A stretch of DNA of 64,000 nt, from contig NZ_JBHEQA010000002.1 of the NCBI RefSeq assembly GCF_043678055.1, positions 682,001 to 746,000 on the forward strand. Reading direction: 5' to 3'. The stretch comes from Spongiimicrobium salis. GTDB lineage: Bacteria; Bacteroidota; Bacteroidia; Flavobacteriales; Flavobacteriaceae. Numbering within the stretch: the stretch's first letter is position 1; each line of letters begins with the position of its first letter. The notes beneath the pieces were generated by a model. It saw nothing but the letters and a program-made list of their open reading frames with translations, made no database searches and was not told where the DNA came from. Of the stretch, positions 52,758 through 61,685 are shown one piece after another. The position numbers and the translations under genes were made by a program.

Positions 52758-55544
52758 ATGAAAATTGGAATAGAAACATTATATCTTATCAATGAATCCG
52801 ATGGTGTAAGTCTTGAGGAGGATGTGGCCATTGAAAATGGCACACATAAACTGCTTAAGATAAAACTGGGACATAAGGCCCATATGGGGATTGATGTGTA
52901 CTTAAGAAGTTTCAATGCTACTAATGAAATACGGCACAAAGCAAAATGGATATGGGCCGTTCAAGATGAACATACCGGAGAATGGGATTTAAAAGGCTGG
53001 ACGGGAAATCGCGATTTACCATTGGAAATACTTGGGGAAACAACAACGGATTATGCAGATAGCCCCACTGTATTGATTACCAGTGACAATGAAGATCAAG
53101 TAGGTAAACTTTATTGGTTGGAAGCCTTTATTCATTATCCTGAAATGCCGGATGCAGCCATTCCAAAAGGAGTATATTTTACTTTCGTGGACTCCCCTAC
53201 CCTCAAGGATGCATGTTTTACCGATAAAGGTTTCTGTAATTTCTCTAATACGGAGAAGCAGTATGTAGCGATTACGCAATATGGAAAAACCATCAATTTA
53301 TTTCTTAAAACCTATAAACTTCCCGATCCAAGACTTCCTTATCATAATTATGGGGTGTTCAAAGTGGTCATCTTTTCCAAGAAAACCGGAGAGGCCGTTG
53401 GGGAAGAACTTAAGTTTGAACAGGAAGCGGCAGGTGTAGAGGGTTATCTGGGAGTAACTAAAATATCCATATTAATTTCCGAGGAATGGCGAAAGACCAT
53501 AGGCCATGAACCCAAAGAAGTAGAAGAATACTATGCCGAAATTACACCTGTACTCTTTGAGAATAAAAATGCAAGTCTTGTTGGTGAAGGTTTTCCCAAT
53601 AGGCCCTATTCCCCTTTCGCTTCAAGGGAGGGATATACCGAAATCAAGGCGCCAAACGATGAAGAAGTACTCATAAGACATTACAGATCAAGAAGGCTTA
53701 GTTTAATAGGAGCATTCAATACAAGTCAAATTTTCAACGAGAACAAGGAGTATGAACAAACCCTACTTCCCACTGAAAAATCTACCAACACCTTTAAAGT
53801 CCTTTATAATACAGGAGAAGAAATACAAATGGAACGCCAAGAAAAGGTTGGCGAACAAATGGCTAGCATTTTGGATACCAACCATGAGTGTATTCCCAAT
53901 AATTATGCATGTAAATATACCAGCATTACGGTAAATGAAAAGGAAAAAGAGGTCTTCACGGTTCTAGAAGAAAAAGAATCCGGAGAGGTAGAGGATAATA
54001 CGGAAAGAATATTTGGGGTAATTGCCGGGGATACCAAAAAAACAGATGTTATTATCACCTTGAAGGAATTGACCCATGCCGGCAGCAGTGAGCCCGTGGA
54101 GTGTCTTTCCATTGGTGGAACGAAGCATGAATCTTCCGAAGATGTTTTTGTCATAGATGAAGCCATGTTAATTGCCCAGTCCATAACCAAGGAGGATGTA
54201 AAAATTGAAAATAACACCCTTACGCTTTCAACGAAGTATCGTTATAATAGAAACTACGAATCCAGAGCGCAATTGTGGTTGGGTACCGCTGCCAATACGA
54301 TTTCGGGAGCGGCCAACTTAAGGACCAGCAATTATGATATTGCCTGGGCTGTACGCTATTTCATTATGAAGGATGAACATGCCCAACCTTATTTTATTCC
54401 TGTACAAACCTGTCGTTACCCACATCAAGTCGTTCGTTTGCACGTATTCCCGGATTTTGAATGGTGGGTAAATTTTAAATACAATGCCAAAAACCCTGTG
54501 CATGTAAGGCAAACACCTAATTATGGGTATCGTGTTTTTACCACAAGGAAAAATCAAAATCAGAGAAATGCCGGAGCCTTGAGAACCGACCGTGCAAACG
54601 CTAGAAAATGGGAATACAAGTTTGAATTTGAAGCTGGGTTTAGTCAAAACGGAATTAAAGAAGAGCTAAAGTTCGCAGACGGTTTTCCTTTGATCAATGC
54701 GATAAACTTTATCCTTAAAGCCTATGATTTATACAAAAAACTGACTTTTTCTGATGAAACCGAAGAAAAAGAAGCTAGTATAGCTTCCGGGACGGCCAGA
54801 ACTTCTTCCGGGGATGTTGCAAGATCAATGAGTAGGCGATACAGTCAGCGTAAAAGTAAAGGTTTTCCTTTTAGAATAGAAGTATCCCGACCTTCCTTAA
54901 GTGGAGGGATTCATGGAAAATATGCTTATAGTGAGACGCAAAAAGGAAGTGTTGGAAAGTATTATAGCGTAAAACTGGCCGCCAGTCCATTATTTGGAGT
55001 TACAGGTAAGGTAGACCTTCTTTACTTTGCCCAATTCATTGGCCCCATAGGACAAGCCATGCATAGAATCAGTCAAGTGGTAAAACGTGTCAATTACCTC
55101 ACTTTGGGTGCCGTTCATATTGATTACTACCTATACATTGCCGCTGAAGTACAATTTAACCTCTCCGTAGATGCCTTGGAATATCACTCTATAGATGGCT
55201 GGGGAGGAGGTGATCTTGCCTCCCGAATCGACATTAAACTTTGGTTGGAAGCAGGGGTCAACTTAGAAGTCAATATACAGGGCGTTGGTGGCGGAGAAGC
55301 TTCTGCTGCAGTGCGTGGAGAGGCCAAAATGCATGTCAATATCATACATGAAAAGAATACCAACAAGAGTGAAGGCATGTTTAAATTTGATGGTTTAGAT
55401 GCGAAAATATGGGTGAAATTAGCAGCGAGGCGCGATGAATCCTCTATTGAAGAAGATACTTCAGAAGCACCTTCGGGTAGACCTACAGCGGTGAAAAAAA
55501 TCCTGGATGCCGCACCAGCATGGAAAATCAATATTTTGGGATAA
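52758..55544 (+). CDS. Large VgrG/PAAR-linked protein, candidate T6SS cargo (928 aa)
   Basis: No signal peptide and no recognised enzyme motif. The first ~330 residues look like consecutive Ig-like beta domains (HKAKWIWAVQDEHTGEWDLKGW, KLYWLEAFIHYPEMPDAAIPKGVYFTF). The middle (about 330-600) includes DTNHECIPNNYACKYTSITV and QLWLGTAANTISG. A Ser/Thr/Glu/Arg linker (about 675-725) leads to a C-terminal beta-rich region (730-900) with repeated amphipathic strands (YYSVKLAASPLFGVTGKVDLLYF, IDYYLYIAAEVQFNLSVDA, LEAGVNLEVNIQGVGGGEAS) resembling a membrane-inserting or barrel-like fold. Follows the PAAR-like gene by 10 bp and its TAA overlaps the ATG of a lipoprotein gene. A secreted toxin with lipoprotein immunity is a reasonable model. 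Confidence 0.6.
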   Translation: MKIGIETLYLINESDGVSLEEDVAIENGTHKLLKIKLGHKAHMGIDVYLRSFNATNEIRHKAKWIWAVQDEHTGEWDLKGWTGNRDLPLEILGETTTDYADSPTVLITSDNEDQVGKLYWLEAFIHYPEMPDAAIPKGVYFTFVDSPTLKDACFTDKGFCNFSNTEKQYVAITQYGKTINLFLKTYKLPDPRLPYHNYGVFKVVIFSKKTGEAVGEELKFEQEAAGVEGYLGVTKISILISEEWRKTIGHEPKEVEEYYAEITPVLFENKNASLVGEGFPNRPYSPFASREGYTEIKAPNDEEVLIRHYRSRRLSLIGAFNTSQIFNENKEYEQTLLPTEKSTNTFKVLYNTGEEIQMERQEKVGEQMASILDTNHECIPNNYACKYTSITVNEKEKEVFTVLEEKESGEVEDNTERIFGVIAGDTKKTDVIITLKELTHAGSSEPVECLSIGGTKHESSEDVFVIDEAMLIAQSITKEDVKIENNTLTLSTKYRYNRNYESRAQLWLGTAANTISGAANLRTSNYDIAWAVRYFIMKDEHAQPYFIPVQTCRYPHQVVRLHVFPDFEWWVNFKYNAKNPVHVRQTPNYGYRVFTTRKNQNQRNAGALRTDRANARKWEYKFEFEAGFSQNGIKEELKFADGFPLINAINFILKAYDLYKKLTFSDETEEKEASIASGTARTSSGDVARSMSRRYSQRKSKGFPFRIEVSRPSLSGGIHGKYAYSETQKGSVGKYYSVKLAASPLFGVTGKVDLLYFAQFIGPIGQAMHRISQVVKRVNYLTLGAVHIDYYLYIAAEVQFNLSVDALEYHSIDGWGGGDLASRIDIKLWLEAGVNLEVNIQGVGGGEASAAVRGEAKMHVNIIHEKNTNKSEGMFKFDGLDAKIWVKLAARRDESSIEEDTSEAPSGRPTAVKKILDAAPAWKINILG

Positions 55545-56482
55545 TGAAGAAAATAGGACTTCTTTTCATACTAACACTGCACCTGAGTTGTGCCCAAAAC
55601 AATAAAAAAAAAGTAACAGAAGAAATGATGGAAATTAGCATAGCCCCTAAAGAAAAGCAGATTACCTATGCGGTTCATATCAATGCCAAAACCCCATATG
55701 AACTATTTTTGGACGATATTCCCATCTCAAGTTTCCATGAAAGTGGCATGAATACGACTATTGAACTCAACCCCTATTTGTTAGAAAATGGGAATCATGA
55801 ATTAAAAATAAAATACTTGCCTAGGCCCGATGCTGAGGATGGACTTTTACAGCCAAGGCATGTCTACAGTTCCAAAGATTCCAAATGGAACATTTTCTTT
55901 ATTGACTTTATAAAAAACAAAGACAAACCTTTGGGATATGATGGAGAAATCGATTATATCAACAGTGAATTGGAAGTTGTACCACCTCCACAAGCTGTTC
56001 CCTTTTGGGAGCAGGTTTTTCCGATCGAAGTCAAAGATCTGCCCTTTGAGTTGGAAGGATGGAGCAATGCCCAAGATCTTTCCAAAATGGATGAAAAAGA
56101 ATTAAAGAAAGAGGTGGTCGCATTTTATCAAGAACTTCGAAATCTACTGAATTTAGGAAAAATAGATCAATTCTTGGAAATGGGAAATCAAAAGGATAGC
56201 GAAATCATTATCGCTACGTATGATGAGGATCAAGCTTGGTATCGGTCGGAGGAAAGAATCAATGGCCTGAGAACAAAGTGTGAAGGAAATATGCTCCCCT
56301 TGGAAGAAAACCTTAACCTTAATCTATATGCCAATGGACGTTTGGTACTATTAAATAGAATATCTCCCGAAGGGAAAAAGTTGTCTCCTTTGGTCGCCCG
56401 GGCCAACGGAAAAAAATATGGTTATCAATACTTTTTATACAAACCTTTGGGAAAGGAGAAGTTTGTCATTATTAGGAAGTAA
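55544..56482 (+). CDS. Lipoprotein linked to the VgrG cargo gene, candidate immunity protein
   Basis: 312 residues from the ATG at 55544, which shares one base with the upstream stop (TAATG). I chose this start because it puts a proper lipoprotein signal (MKKIGLLFILTLHLSC, Cys16) at the N-terminus; the in-frame ATG at 55520 would extend it into the previous gene. Mature part: an Ig-like N-terminal domain (YAVHINAKTPYELFLDDIP, NGNHELKIKYLP) and a C-terminal domain with helices then strands (KKEVVAFYQELRNLLNLGK ... LNLNLYANGRLVLLNR). A periplasmic lipoprotein translated with a large secreted protein suits an immunity role. Unknown family. Confidence 0.6.
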   Translation: MKKIGLLFILTLHLSCAQNNKKKVTEEMMEISIAPKEKQITYAVHINAKTPYELFLDDIPISSFHESGMNTTIELNPYLLENGNHELKIKYLPRPDAEDGLLQPRHVYSSKDSKWNIFFIDFIKNKDKPLGYDGEIDYINSELEVVPPPQAVPFWEQVFPIEVKDLPFELEGWSNAQDLSKMDEKELKKEVVAFYQELRNLLNLGKIDQFLEMGNQKDSEIIIATYDEDQAWYRSEERINGLRTKCEGNMLPLEENLNLNLYANGRLVLLNRISPEGKKLSPLVARANGKKYGYQYFLYKPLGKEKFVIIRK

Positions 56483-56509
56483 TATTCCTAGTTGGTTTTT
56501 ACAAAAAAA

Positions 56510-56531
56510 CCTTGACAAAATATTGTCAAGG
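56510..56531 (+). terminator. Rho-independent terminator closing the vgrG cluster
   Basis: A 9-bp perfect stem CCTTGACAA (56510-56518) / TTGTCAAGG (56523-56531) with loop AATA, 28 bp after the lipoprotein stop. A-rich on the left (seven A) and CTTTT on the right, so it should work for both this cluster and the convergent DUF2911 gene. Confidence 0.88.
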
Positions 56532-56562
56532 CTTTTCATATACTGATGAAGGTAGCTATCGC

Positions 56563-57684
56563 TTAGCTTGCAGGAGTATTGATATCCTCACCTTTCTTTA
56601 AACGTGCTAAATTGGCCTCTAACCTTGGCTTAAAGTTAGCCGGCGCTACTTTAATGGCCTTCGTAATGGATTTAATCGCGTTTTTATAGTCCTTTTTTGC
56701 GGAATAGGCTCTAGCCAATCCAAAATTACTTGGAAACGCCCCTTTACTATTTTTAACGTTGGCTTTCATTACTTTTAATGCTTTATCCGCATCACCAGCT
56801 GCAAGCAACTGTGCTCCTATTCCATATACTTCTCTAGAAGTTCCCATAGGAATTGCCTTTTCCATTAAAGCATCTGCTTCAGCTGTTTTTCCTTGTTGGG
56901 CTAAAATGCGTGATTTTAAGGACAGGTTTCCAAAAGTCTCCTTGCTAAAAAATTGCCCTTCAATAGAACTGTTTACCCATTCCAAAGCTTTATCCAATTT
57001 TCCTGCATTGAATGCGTAGTTGGCCGCTTGATCCCAAGTAGATTGCTGAAATCCTGTAGGGTTTCGCAAATCATTGCTAATGCCTTCCAAAACAATATTC
57101 TGAACATCCACTTCTATTTTAAATGGAATCTCTTTCTTTTCCCATACCAAGGAAGCAACAGTACTAGTCGCATCTGCGGTATTGAATTCATAGGTCAACA
57201 TCTCTGTTGAAGTTTCCAAATCCTTTGATTTTACCTTAAAGCGCAATACATCTTCCTTTTCATCATAAAAGAAACTTCCCCAAGAAGTAGTGTTGCTGGA
57301 AAGAACCCCAGTAACATCCCCATTCTCTTCAGGAGCAAAAAATAAGGCATACTTTCCAGCCTTAACCTCATTTCCTTCAATTTTTACGTCATGCGTAAAC
57401 TCTATAGTGGTGTTGTAATCTGCTCCAGACCTCCAAGGTGCAGATTTGGAAGTTCCAAAACCAGGATCATTGAATCCATACTGTACAATGCCTCCCCATA
57501 CTTTTCTTCCTCGTACATAAGGTCTGTTGTAATGGATGGTAATATCGGTTATACCCACTCTCTGGGTGACTTCTGCTTCAGGACTTGTTGCCGGCAATGT
57601 TAACTGGGCAGATAGGGTTGATGTTAAAAATAAAAGAAATAAAAAAGCAAGACCTGTACCTGCTTTAAAGTCGATGTTCTTCAT
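56563..57684 (-). CDS. Secreted DUF2911 protein with C-terminal TPR repeats
   Basis: 373 residues. Signal peptide (to about STLSAQ). DUF2911 domain (about 28-170): SPEAEVTQRVGITDITIHYNRPYVRGRKVWG, PWRSGADYNTTIEFTHDVKIEG, GKYALFFAPE. The C-terminal half (about 205-365) is helical with TPR-like repeats (LDKALEWVNSSIEGQ, ALKVMKANVKNSKGAFPSNFGLARAYSAKKDYKNAI). A widespread Bacteroidota family of unknown, probably periplasmic, function. Confidence 0.88.
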   Translation of the reverse strand: MKNIDFKAGTGLAFLFLLFLTSTLSAQLTLPATSPEAEVTQRVGITDITIHYNRPYVRGRKVWGGIVQYGFNDPGFGTSKSAPWRSGADYNTTIEFTHDVKIEGNEVKAGKYALFFAPEENGDVTGVLSSNTTSWGSFFYDEKEDVLRFKVKSKDLETSTEMLTYEFNTADATSTVASLVWEKKEIPFKIEVDVQNIVLEGISNDLRNPTGFQQSTWDQAANYAFNAGKLDKALEWVNSSIEGQFFSKETFGNLSLKSRILAQQGKTAEADALMEKAIPMGTSREVYGIGAQLLAAGDADKALKVMKANVKNSKGAFPSNFGLARAYSAKKDYKNAIKSITKAIKVAPANFKPRLEANLARLKKGEDINTPAS

Positions 57685-57796
57685 GACAAATTTAAGTTTT
57701 TAGTTATTGTGAAATCGTTAATGAACATGAGAGTCAAAAGTGTATAAAAAATGTCCTCATCTTCGCTATTTTGCAAAAGTAGCCATACCGCTACCC

Positions 57797-57842
57797 TTTA
57801 ACAGTTACTGTTATGTTAAAGTCCATGGTTTACATGTTAAAC
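57797..57842. promoter_or_regulatory. Two inverted repeats in the 325-bp gap before leuC, possible operators
   Basis: The gap 57685-58009 separates the divergent DUF2911 and leuC genes and contains no gene I can support. Within it TAACAG-TTA-CTGTTA (57799-57813) is a perfect 6-bp dyad nested in an outer TTTAACA...TGTTAAA dyad (57797-57820). Fifteen bases on, GTTTA-CATGT-TAAAC (57828-57842) is another. Both share TGTTAAA. The spacing fits binding sites for a dimeric regulator, about 170-210 bp before leuC. No leader peptide with a run of Leu codons was seen. Confidence 0.35.
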
Positions 57843-58009
57843 TATTTTGGCCATATACAAGGTTTGGACATCGTAATCTTGGCATGGTTGGTACATCCAG
57901 TTTTGGGCTATTTTTTAGCTTTACGTCTTATTTTGGTCCCTCCGTTCATCAAATGCTCAAGAGGGTCCGTAATTAAGATAGAATCAATCTAATTCTTTAA
58001 GAATATAAA

Positions 58010-59419
58010 ATGAAAAAGACACTATTTGATAAAGTTTGGGATTCTCATGTGGTACACCAGATTAAAGATGGTCCAGATGTTCTTTTCATCGATCGTCATA
58101 TGGTACATGAAGTAACTAGTCCTGTCGCTTTTTTAGGATTAAAACAACGTAAAATTGGTGTAATGTACGCCGAGAGAACCTTTGCTACGGCAGATCACAA
58201 TACGCCCACGATCAATCAGCATTTACCGGTTAAAGATCCTTTATCGGCCAATCAATTAAAAGCATTGGAAGAAAATGCCGCTGCCCATGGCATTTCCTAT
58301 TGGGGATTGGGCCATGAAAAAAATGGAATTGTGCATGTCGTAGGTCCAGAATATGGAATTACACAACCTGGAGCCACAATTGTATGTGGCGATTCCCATA
58401 CTTCCACACATGGCGCCTTTGGTGCCATTGCCTTTGGCATAGGTACTTCTGAGGTTGAAATGGTATTGGCAACACAATGCATCATGCAACCAAAGCCCAA
58501 GAAAATGCGCATCAATATCAATGGGAAGCTCAGCAAAGGGGTAACCCCCAAAGATGTGGCATTATTTATCATATCCCAACTATCTACCTCCGGAGCTACG
58601 GGCTATTTTGTAGAGTATGCCGGAGAGGTTTTCCGTAATATGACCATGGAAGGTAGGATGACCGTCTGTAATTTGAGCATAGAAATGGGAGCGCGTGGAG
58701 GAATGATCGCTCCGGACGAAAAAACCTTCGAATATATACAAGGAAGGGAATTTACGCCCAAAGGAGAAGCCTGGAATAAAGCGAAGGCCTATTGGGACAC
58801 CCTGTATACCGATGAGGGTGCTGTGTTTGACAAAGAACTGACTTTTAACGGAAGTGCCATTGAACCTATGATTACCTATGGGACAAATCCAGGAATGGGT
58901 ATGGGAATTTCAAATGCCATTCCTACGGCGGAAACATTGGAAGGTGGGGTGTCCAGTTATAAAAAATCCCTTCAATATATGGCCTTTAATGAAGGGGACG
59001 CGATGTTGGGCAAAAAAATAGATTTTGTATTCCTTGGGAGTTGTACCAATGGAAGAATTGAAGATTTTAGGGCTTTTGCTTCCATAGTAGAAGGCCGTAA
59101 AAAAGCAGATCATGTTACGGCTTGGTTGGTCCCTGGATCTCATCAGGTAGAAACCGCCATAAAAGAAGAAGGCATTTTGGACATTTTGACCCAAGCGGGT
59201 TTTGAATTGAGAGAACCCGGATGCTCGGCTTGTCTTGCCATGAATGAAGATAAGATTCCGGCTGGAAAATATGCAGTGAGTACTTCAAACCGGAATTTTG
59301 AAGGAAGGCAAGGCCCTGGTTCCCGTACGCTATTAGCTAGTCCTTTGGTTGCGGCTGCGGCCGCGGTTACGGGCAAAGTAACGGACCCCAGAACCCTTAT
59401 GGAAATAGAAATGGCGTAG
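58010..59419 (+). CDS. leuC: 3-isopropylmalate dehydratase large subunit
   Basis: 469 residues, full length. Aconitase-family blocks: LLFIDRHMVHEVTSP-type N-terminus (VLFIDRHMVHEVTSPVAF), VCGDSHTSTHGAFGA, GARGGMIAPDEKT, and the 4Fe-4S ligands in GSCTNGR and PGCSACLAMNED. With LeuD it isomerises 2- to 3-isopropylmalate in leucine synthesis. First gene of leuC-leuD-(IPMS family)-leuB; leuD starts 22 bp downstream. Confidence 0.97.
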   Translation: MKKTLFDKVWDSHVVHQIKDGPDVLFIDRHMVHEVTSPVAFLGLKQRKIGVMYAERTFATADHNTPTINQHLPVKDPLSANQLKALEENAAAHGISYWGLGHEKNGIVHVVGPEYGITQPGATIVCGDSHTSTHGAFGAIAFGIGTSEVEMVLATQCIMQPKPKKMRININGKLSKGVTPKDVALFIISQLSTSGATGYFVEYAGEVFRNMTMEGRMTVCNLSIEMGARGGMIAPDEKTFEYIQGREFTPKGEAWNKAKAYWDTLYTDEGAVFDKELTFNGSAIEPMITYGTNPGMGMGISNAIPTAETLEGGVSSYKKSLQYMAFNEGDAMLGKKIDFVFLGSCTNGRIEDFRAFASIVEGRKKADHVTAWLVPGSHQVETAIKEEGILDILTQAGFELREPGCSACLAMNEDKIPAGKYAVSTSNRNFEGRQGPGSRTLLASPLVAAAAAVTGKVTDPRTLMEIEMA

Positions 59420-59441
59420 TACGCATTAAAAAGTAAATAAA

Positions 59442-60038
59442 ATGGCATACGATAAATTCAATATATTAACAACAACAGCGGTACCGCTACCTATAGAGAA
59501 TGTAGATACCGATCAGATCATCCCTGCACGTTTTTTAAAGGCAACAGAACGCAAAGGATTTGGCGATAACTTATTTCGGGACTGGCGTTTTGATCCTGAA
59601 GGAAACCCCAAAGAAGCATTCCCACTGAACAATCCGAAATACAGTGGAAAAATATTGGTGGGAGGAAAAAACTTTGGATCGGGTTCTTCCAGGGAACATG
59701 CCGCTTGGGCGGTATACGATTACGGATTCCGTTGTGTAGTATCTAGTTTTTTTGCAGATATTTTCAGAAACAATTGCCTCAATATTGGGGTATTGCCCGT
59801 ACAAGTAAGTCCCAGCTTTTTAGATCAAATTTTCAGTGCAGTGGAGGAAGATCCAAAAACAGAGATAGAGGTCAGCCTTCCAGCACAAACCATTACCATA
59901 CTTCGTACCGGAGCACAAGAATCTTTTGATATCAATGCCTATAAAAAGGGTAATATGAGTAATGGGTATGACGATATTGATTATCTGTTGAACATTAAGG
60001 AAGATATTCGGGCTTTTGCTCAAAATACCCCATTATAA
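59442..60038 (+). CDS. leuD: 3-isopropylmalate dehydratase small subunit
   Basis: 198 residues: PIENVDTDQIIPARFLK at the N-terminus, FGSGSSREHAAWAVYDYGFRCVVSSFFADIFRNN in the middle (substrate-binding swivel loop), ILPVQV-type strand (GVLPVQVSP). Normal length for the bacterial small subunit. Confidence 0.97.
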   Translation: MAYDKFNILTTTAVPLPIENVDTDQIIPARFLKATERKGFGDNLFRDWRFDPEGNPKEAFPLNNPKYSGKILVGGKNFGSGSSREHAAWAVYDYGFRCVVSSFFADIFRNNCLNIGVLPVQVSPSFLDQIFSAVEEDPKTEIEVSLPAQTITILRTGAQESFDINAYKKGNMSNGYDDIDYLLNIKEDIRAFAQNTPL

Positions 60039-60103
60039 TCTAGGATGCCCTAACGTATTCTTATGTAAAATAAGCCCTTCCGAAGAACAATATTTGAGCC
60101 AAG

Positions 60104-61618
60104 ATGGAAAAAAGGACCATTGAAATTATGGATACTACACTCCGAGATGGGGAACAGACCTCGGGCGTGTCTTTTTCAGTTTCCGAAAAGTTGACTTTAG
60201 CTAAGCTTTTATTGGAAGAATTGAAAGTGGACCGTATTGAAGTTGCCTCTGCAAGAGTGTCCGAAGGAGAACTAAAAGCGGTTCAACAAATAACCGAATG
60301 GGCAACGGCTCACGGATATATTGATCGTGTAGAAGTACTCACCTTTGTAGATGGAGGAACTTCTATTGATTGGATGTTAAATGCGGGAGCAAAAGTTCAG
60401 AATTTGCTTACCAAAGGTTCCTTGAATCATTTGACCTATCAATTGAAGAAAAGTCCCGAAGAACATTTTTCCCAGATAGCGGCTAGCATTCACGCTGCCG
60501 AAGAACAAGGTATTGCTACGAATGTGTATTTGGAGGACTGGAGCAATGGTATGCGCAATTCCGAAGACTATGTATTCCAGTATCTGGATTTTTTGACCCA
60601 ACAACCCATTAAACGCGTATTACTCCCAGACACCCTAGGGGTGCTTACGCATACGGAAACCTATGCCTATATTTCCAAAATAGTAGCGCGCTATCCCCAT
60701 ATACATTTTGATTTTCATGGACATAATGACTACGACCTCAGTGTTGCCAATGTGATGGAAGCCCTAAAGGGAGGCTGTCATGGATTGCACCTTACGGTAA
60801 ACGGTATGGGAGAGCGTGCCGGCAATGCTCCCTTGGCTAGTGTTGTAGCGGTTGTGAATGATTTTATGCCTCAATTAAAAATAGGGGTATGCGAACCCGC
60901 TTTACATCGCGTGAGCAAATTAGTATCGGCCTTCACCGGCTTTGGCATTCCTGCCAATAAACCTGTTGTAGGGGATAATGTATTTACACAAACTGCTGGT
61001 ATACATGCCGATGGAGATAGTAAGAAGAATTTATACTTTAACGACTTGCTCCCAGAACGTTTTGGTAGAAAAAGAGTATATGCCCTTGGAAAAACCTCCG
61101 GAAAAGCCAATATTCAAAAGAATTTACAGGAATTGGGGCTTACCTTAAATGATGAAGAGCTCGGTAAGGTTACCCAACGGATCATTGCATTGGGGGATCG
61201 AAAAGAAAAAGTGACCAAAGAAGACCTTCCCTTTATTATCTCCGATGTTCTTGGTAGTGATCACGAAGAGAAAGTTCTTGTAAAATCCTATGTGCTAACA
61301 CACTCCAAAGGGCTAAAGCCTTCGACCACCGTGGCTGTTGAAATCCATGGAGAAGCCTTTGAAGAAAACGCTCAGGGCGATGGACAATTCGATGCTTTCA
61401 TGAATGCCATTCGCAAAGTATATCATAAAAAAAACATACAATTGCCCCATTTGATCGATTATGCCGTGCGAATACCTCCTGGAAGCGATTCGGACGCCTT
61501 ATGCGAAACCATCATCACTTGGCAAAAGGAAAATAAGGATTTTGTGACCCGAGGTCTCGATGCGGATCAAACGGTATCGGCAATAAAAGCTACGGAGAAA
61601 ATGCTGAACATCATTTAA
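60104..61618 (+). CDS. 2-isopropylmalate/citramalate synthase family enzyme
   Basis: 504 residues. TIM barrel (1-290): MDTTLRDGEQTSGVSFS (metal and acetyl-CoA site), FDFHGHNDYDLSVANVMEAL (HxH metal ligands), LTVNGMGERAGNAPL. Then the linker with IHADGDSKKN and a C-terminal LeuA regulatory domain (about 385-500) that binds the end product. It condenses acetyl-CoA with a 2-oxo acid. Position between leuD and leuB suggests leucine synthesis, but this branch of sequences also includes citramalate synthases of the isoleucine pathway, so I give no gene symbol. The N-terminal half carries TSxVSF rather than the classical QSPGVS. Confidence 0.88.
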   Translation: MEKRTIEIMDTTLRDGEQTSGVSFSVSEKLTLAKLLLEELKVDRIEVASARVSEGELKAVQQITEWATAHGYIDRVEVLTFVDGGTSIDWMLNAGAKVQNLLTKGSLNHLTYQLKKSPEEHFSQIAASIHAAEEQGIATNVYLEDWSNGMRNSEDYVFQYLDFLTQQPIKRVLLPDTLGVLTHTETYAYISKIVARYPHIHFDFHGHNDYDLSVANVMEALKGGCHGLHLTVNGMGERAGNAPLASVVAVVNDFMPQLKIGVCEPALHRVSKLVSAFTGFGIPANKPVVGDNVFTQTAGIHADGDSKKNLYFNDLLPERFGRKRVYALGKTSGKANIQKNLQELGLTLNDEELGKVTQRIIALGDRKEKVTKEDLPFIISDVLGSDHEEKVLVKSYVLTHSKGLKPSTTVAVEIHGEAFEENAQGDGQFDAFMNAIRKVYHKKNIQLPHLIDYAVRIPPGSDSDALCETIITWQKENKDFVTRGLDADQTVSAIKATEKMLNII

Positions 61619-61685
61619 CGTAAAACTGCTATTGTACAGAAGGAGCAAAACAACAAACTATTAACTGAACATAGAATACAAGCAT

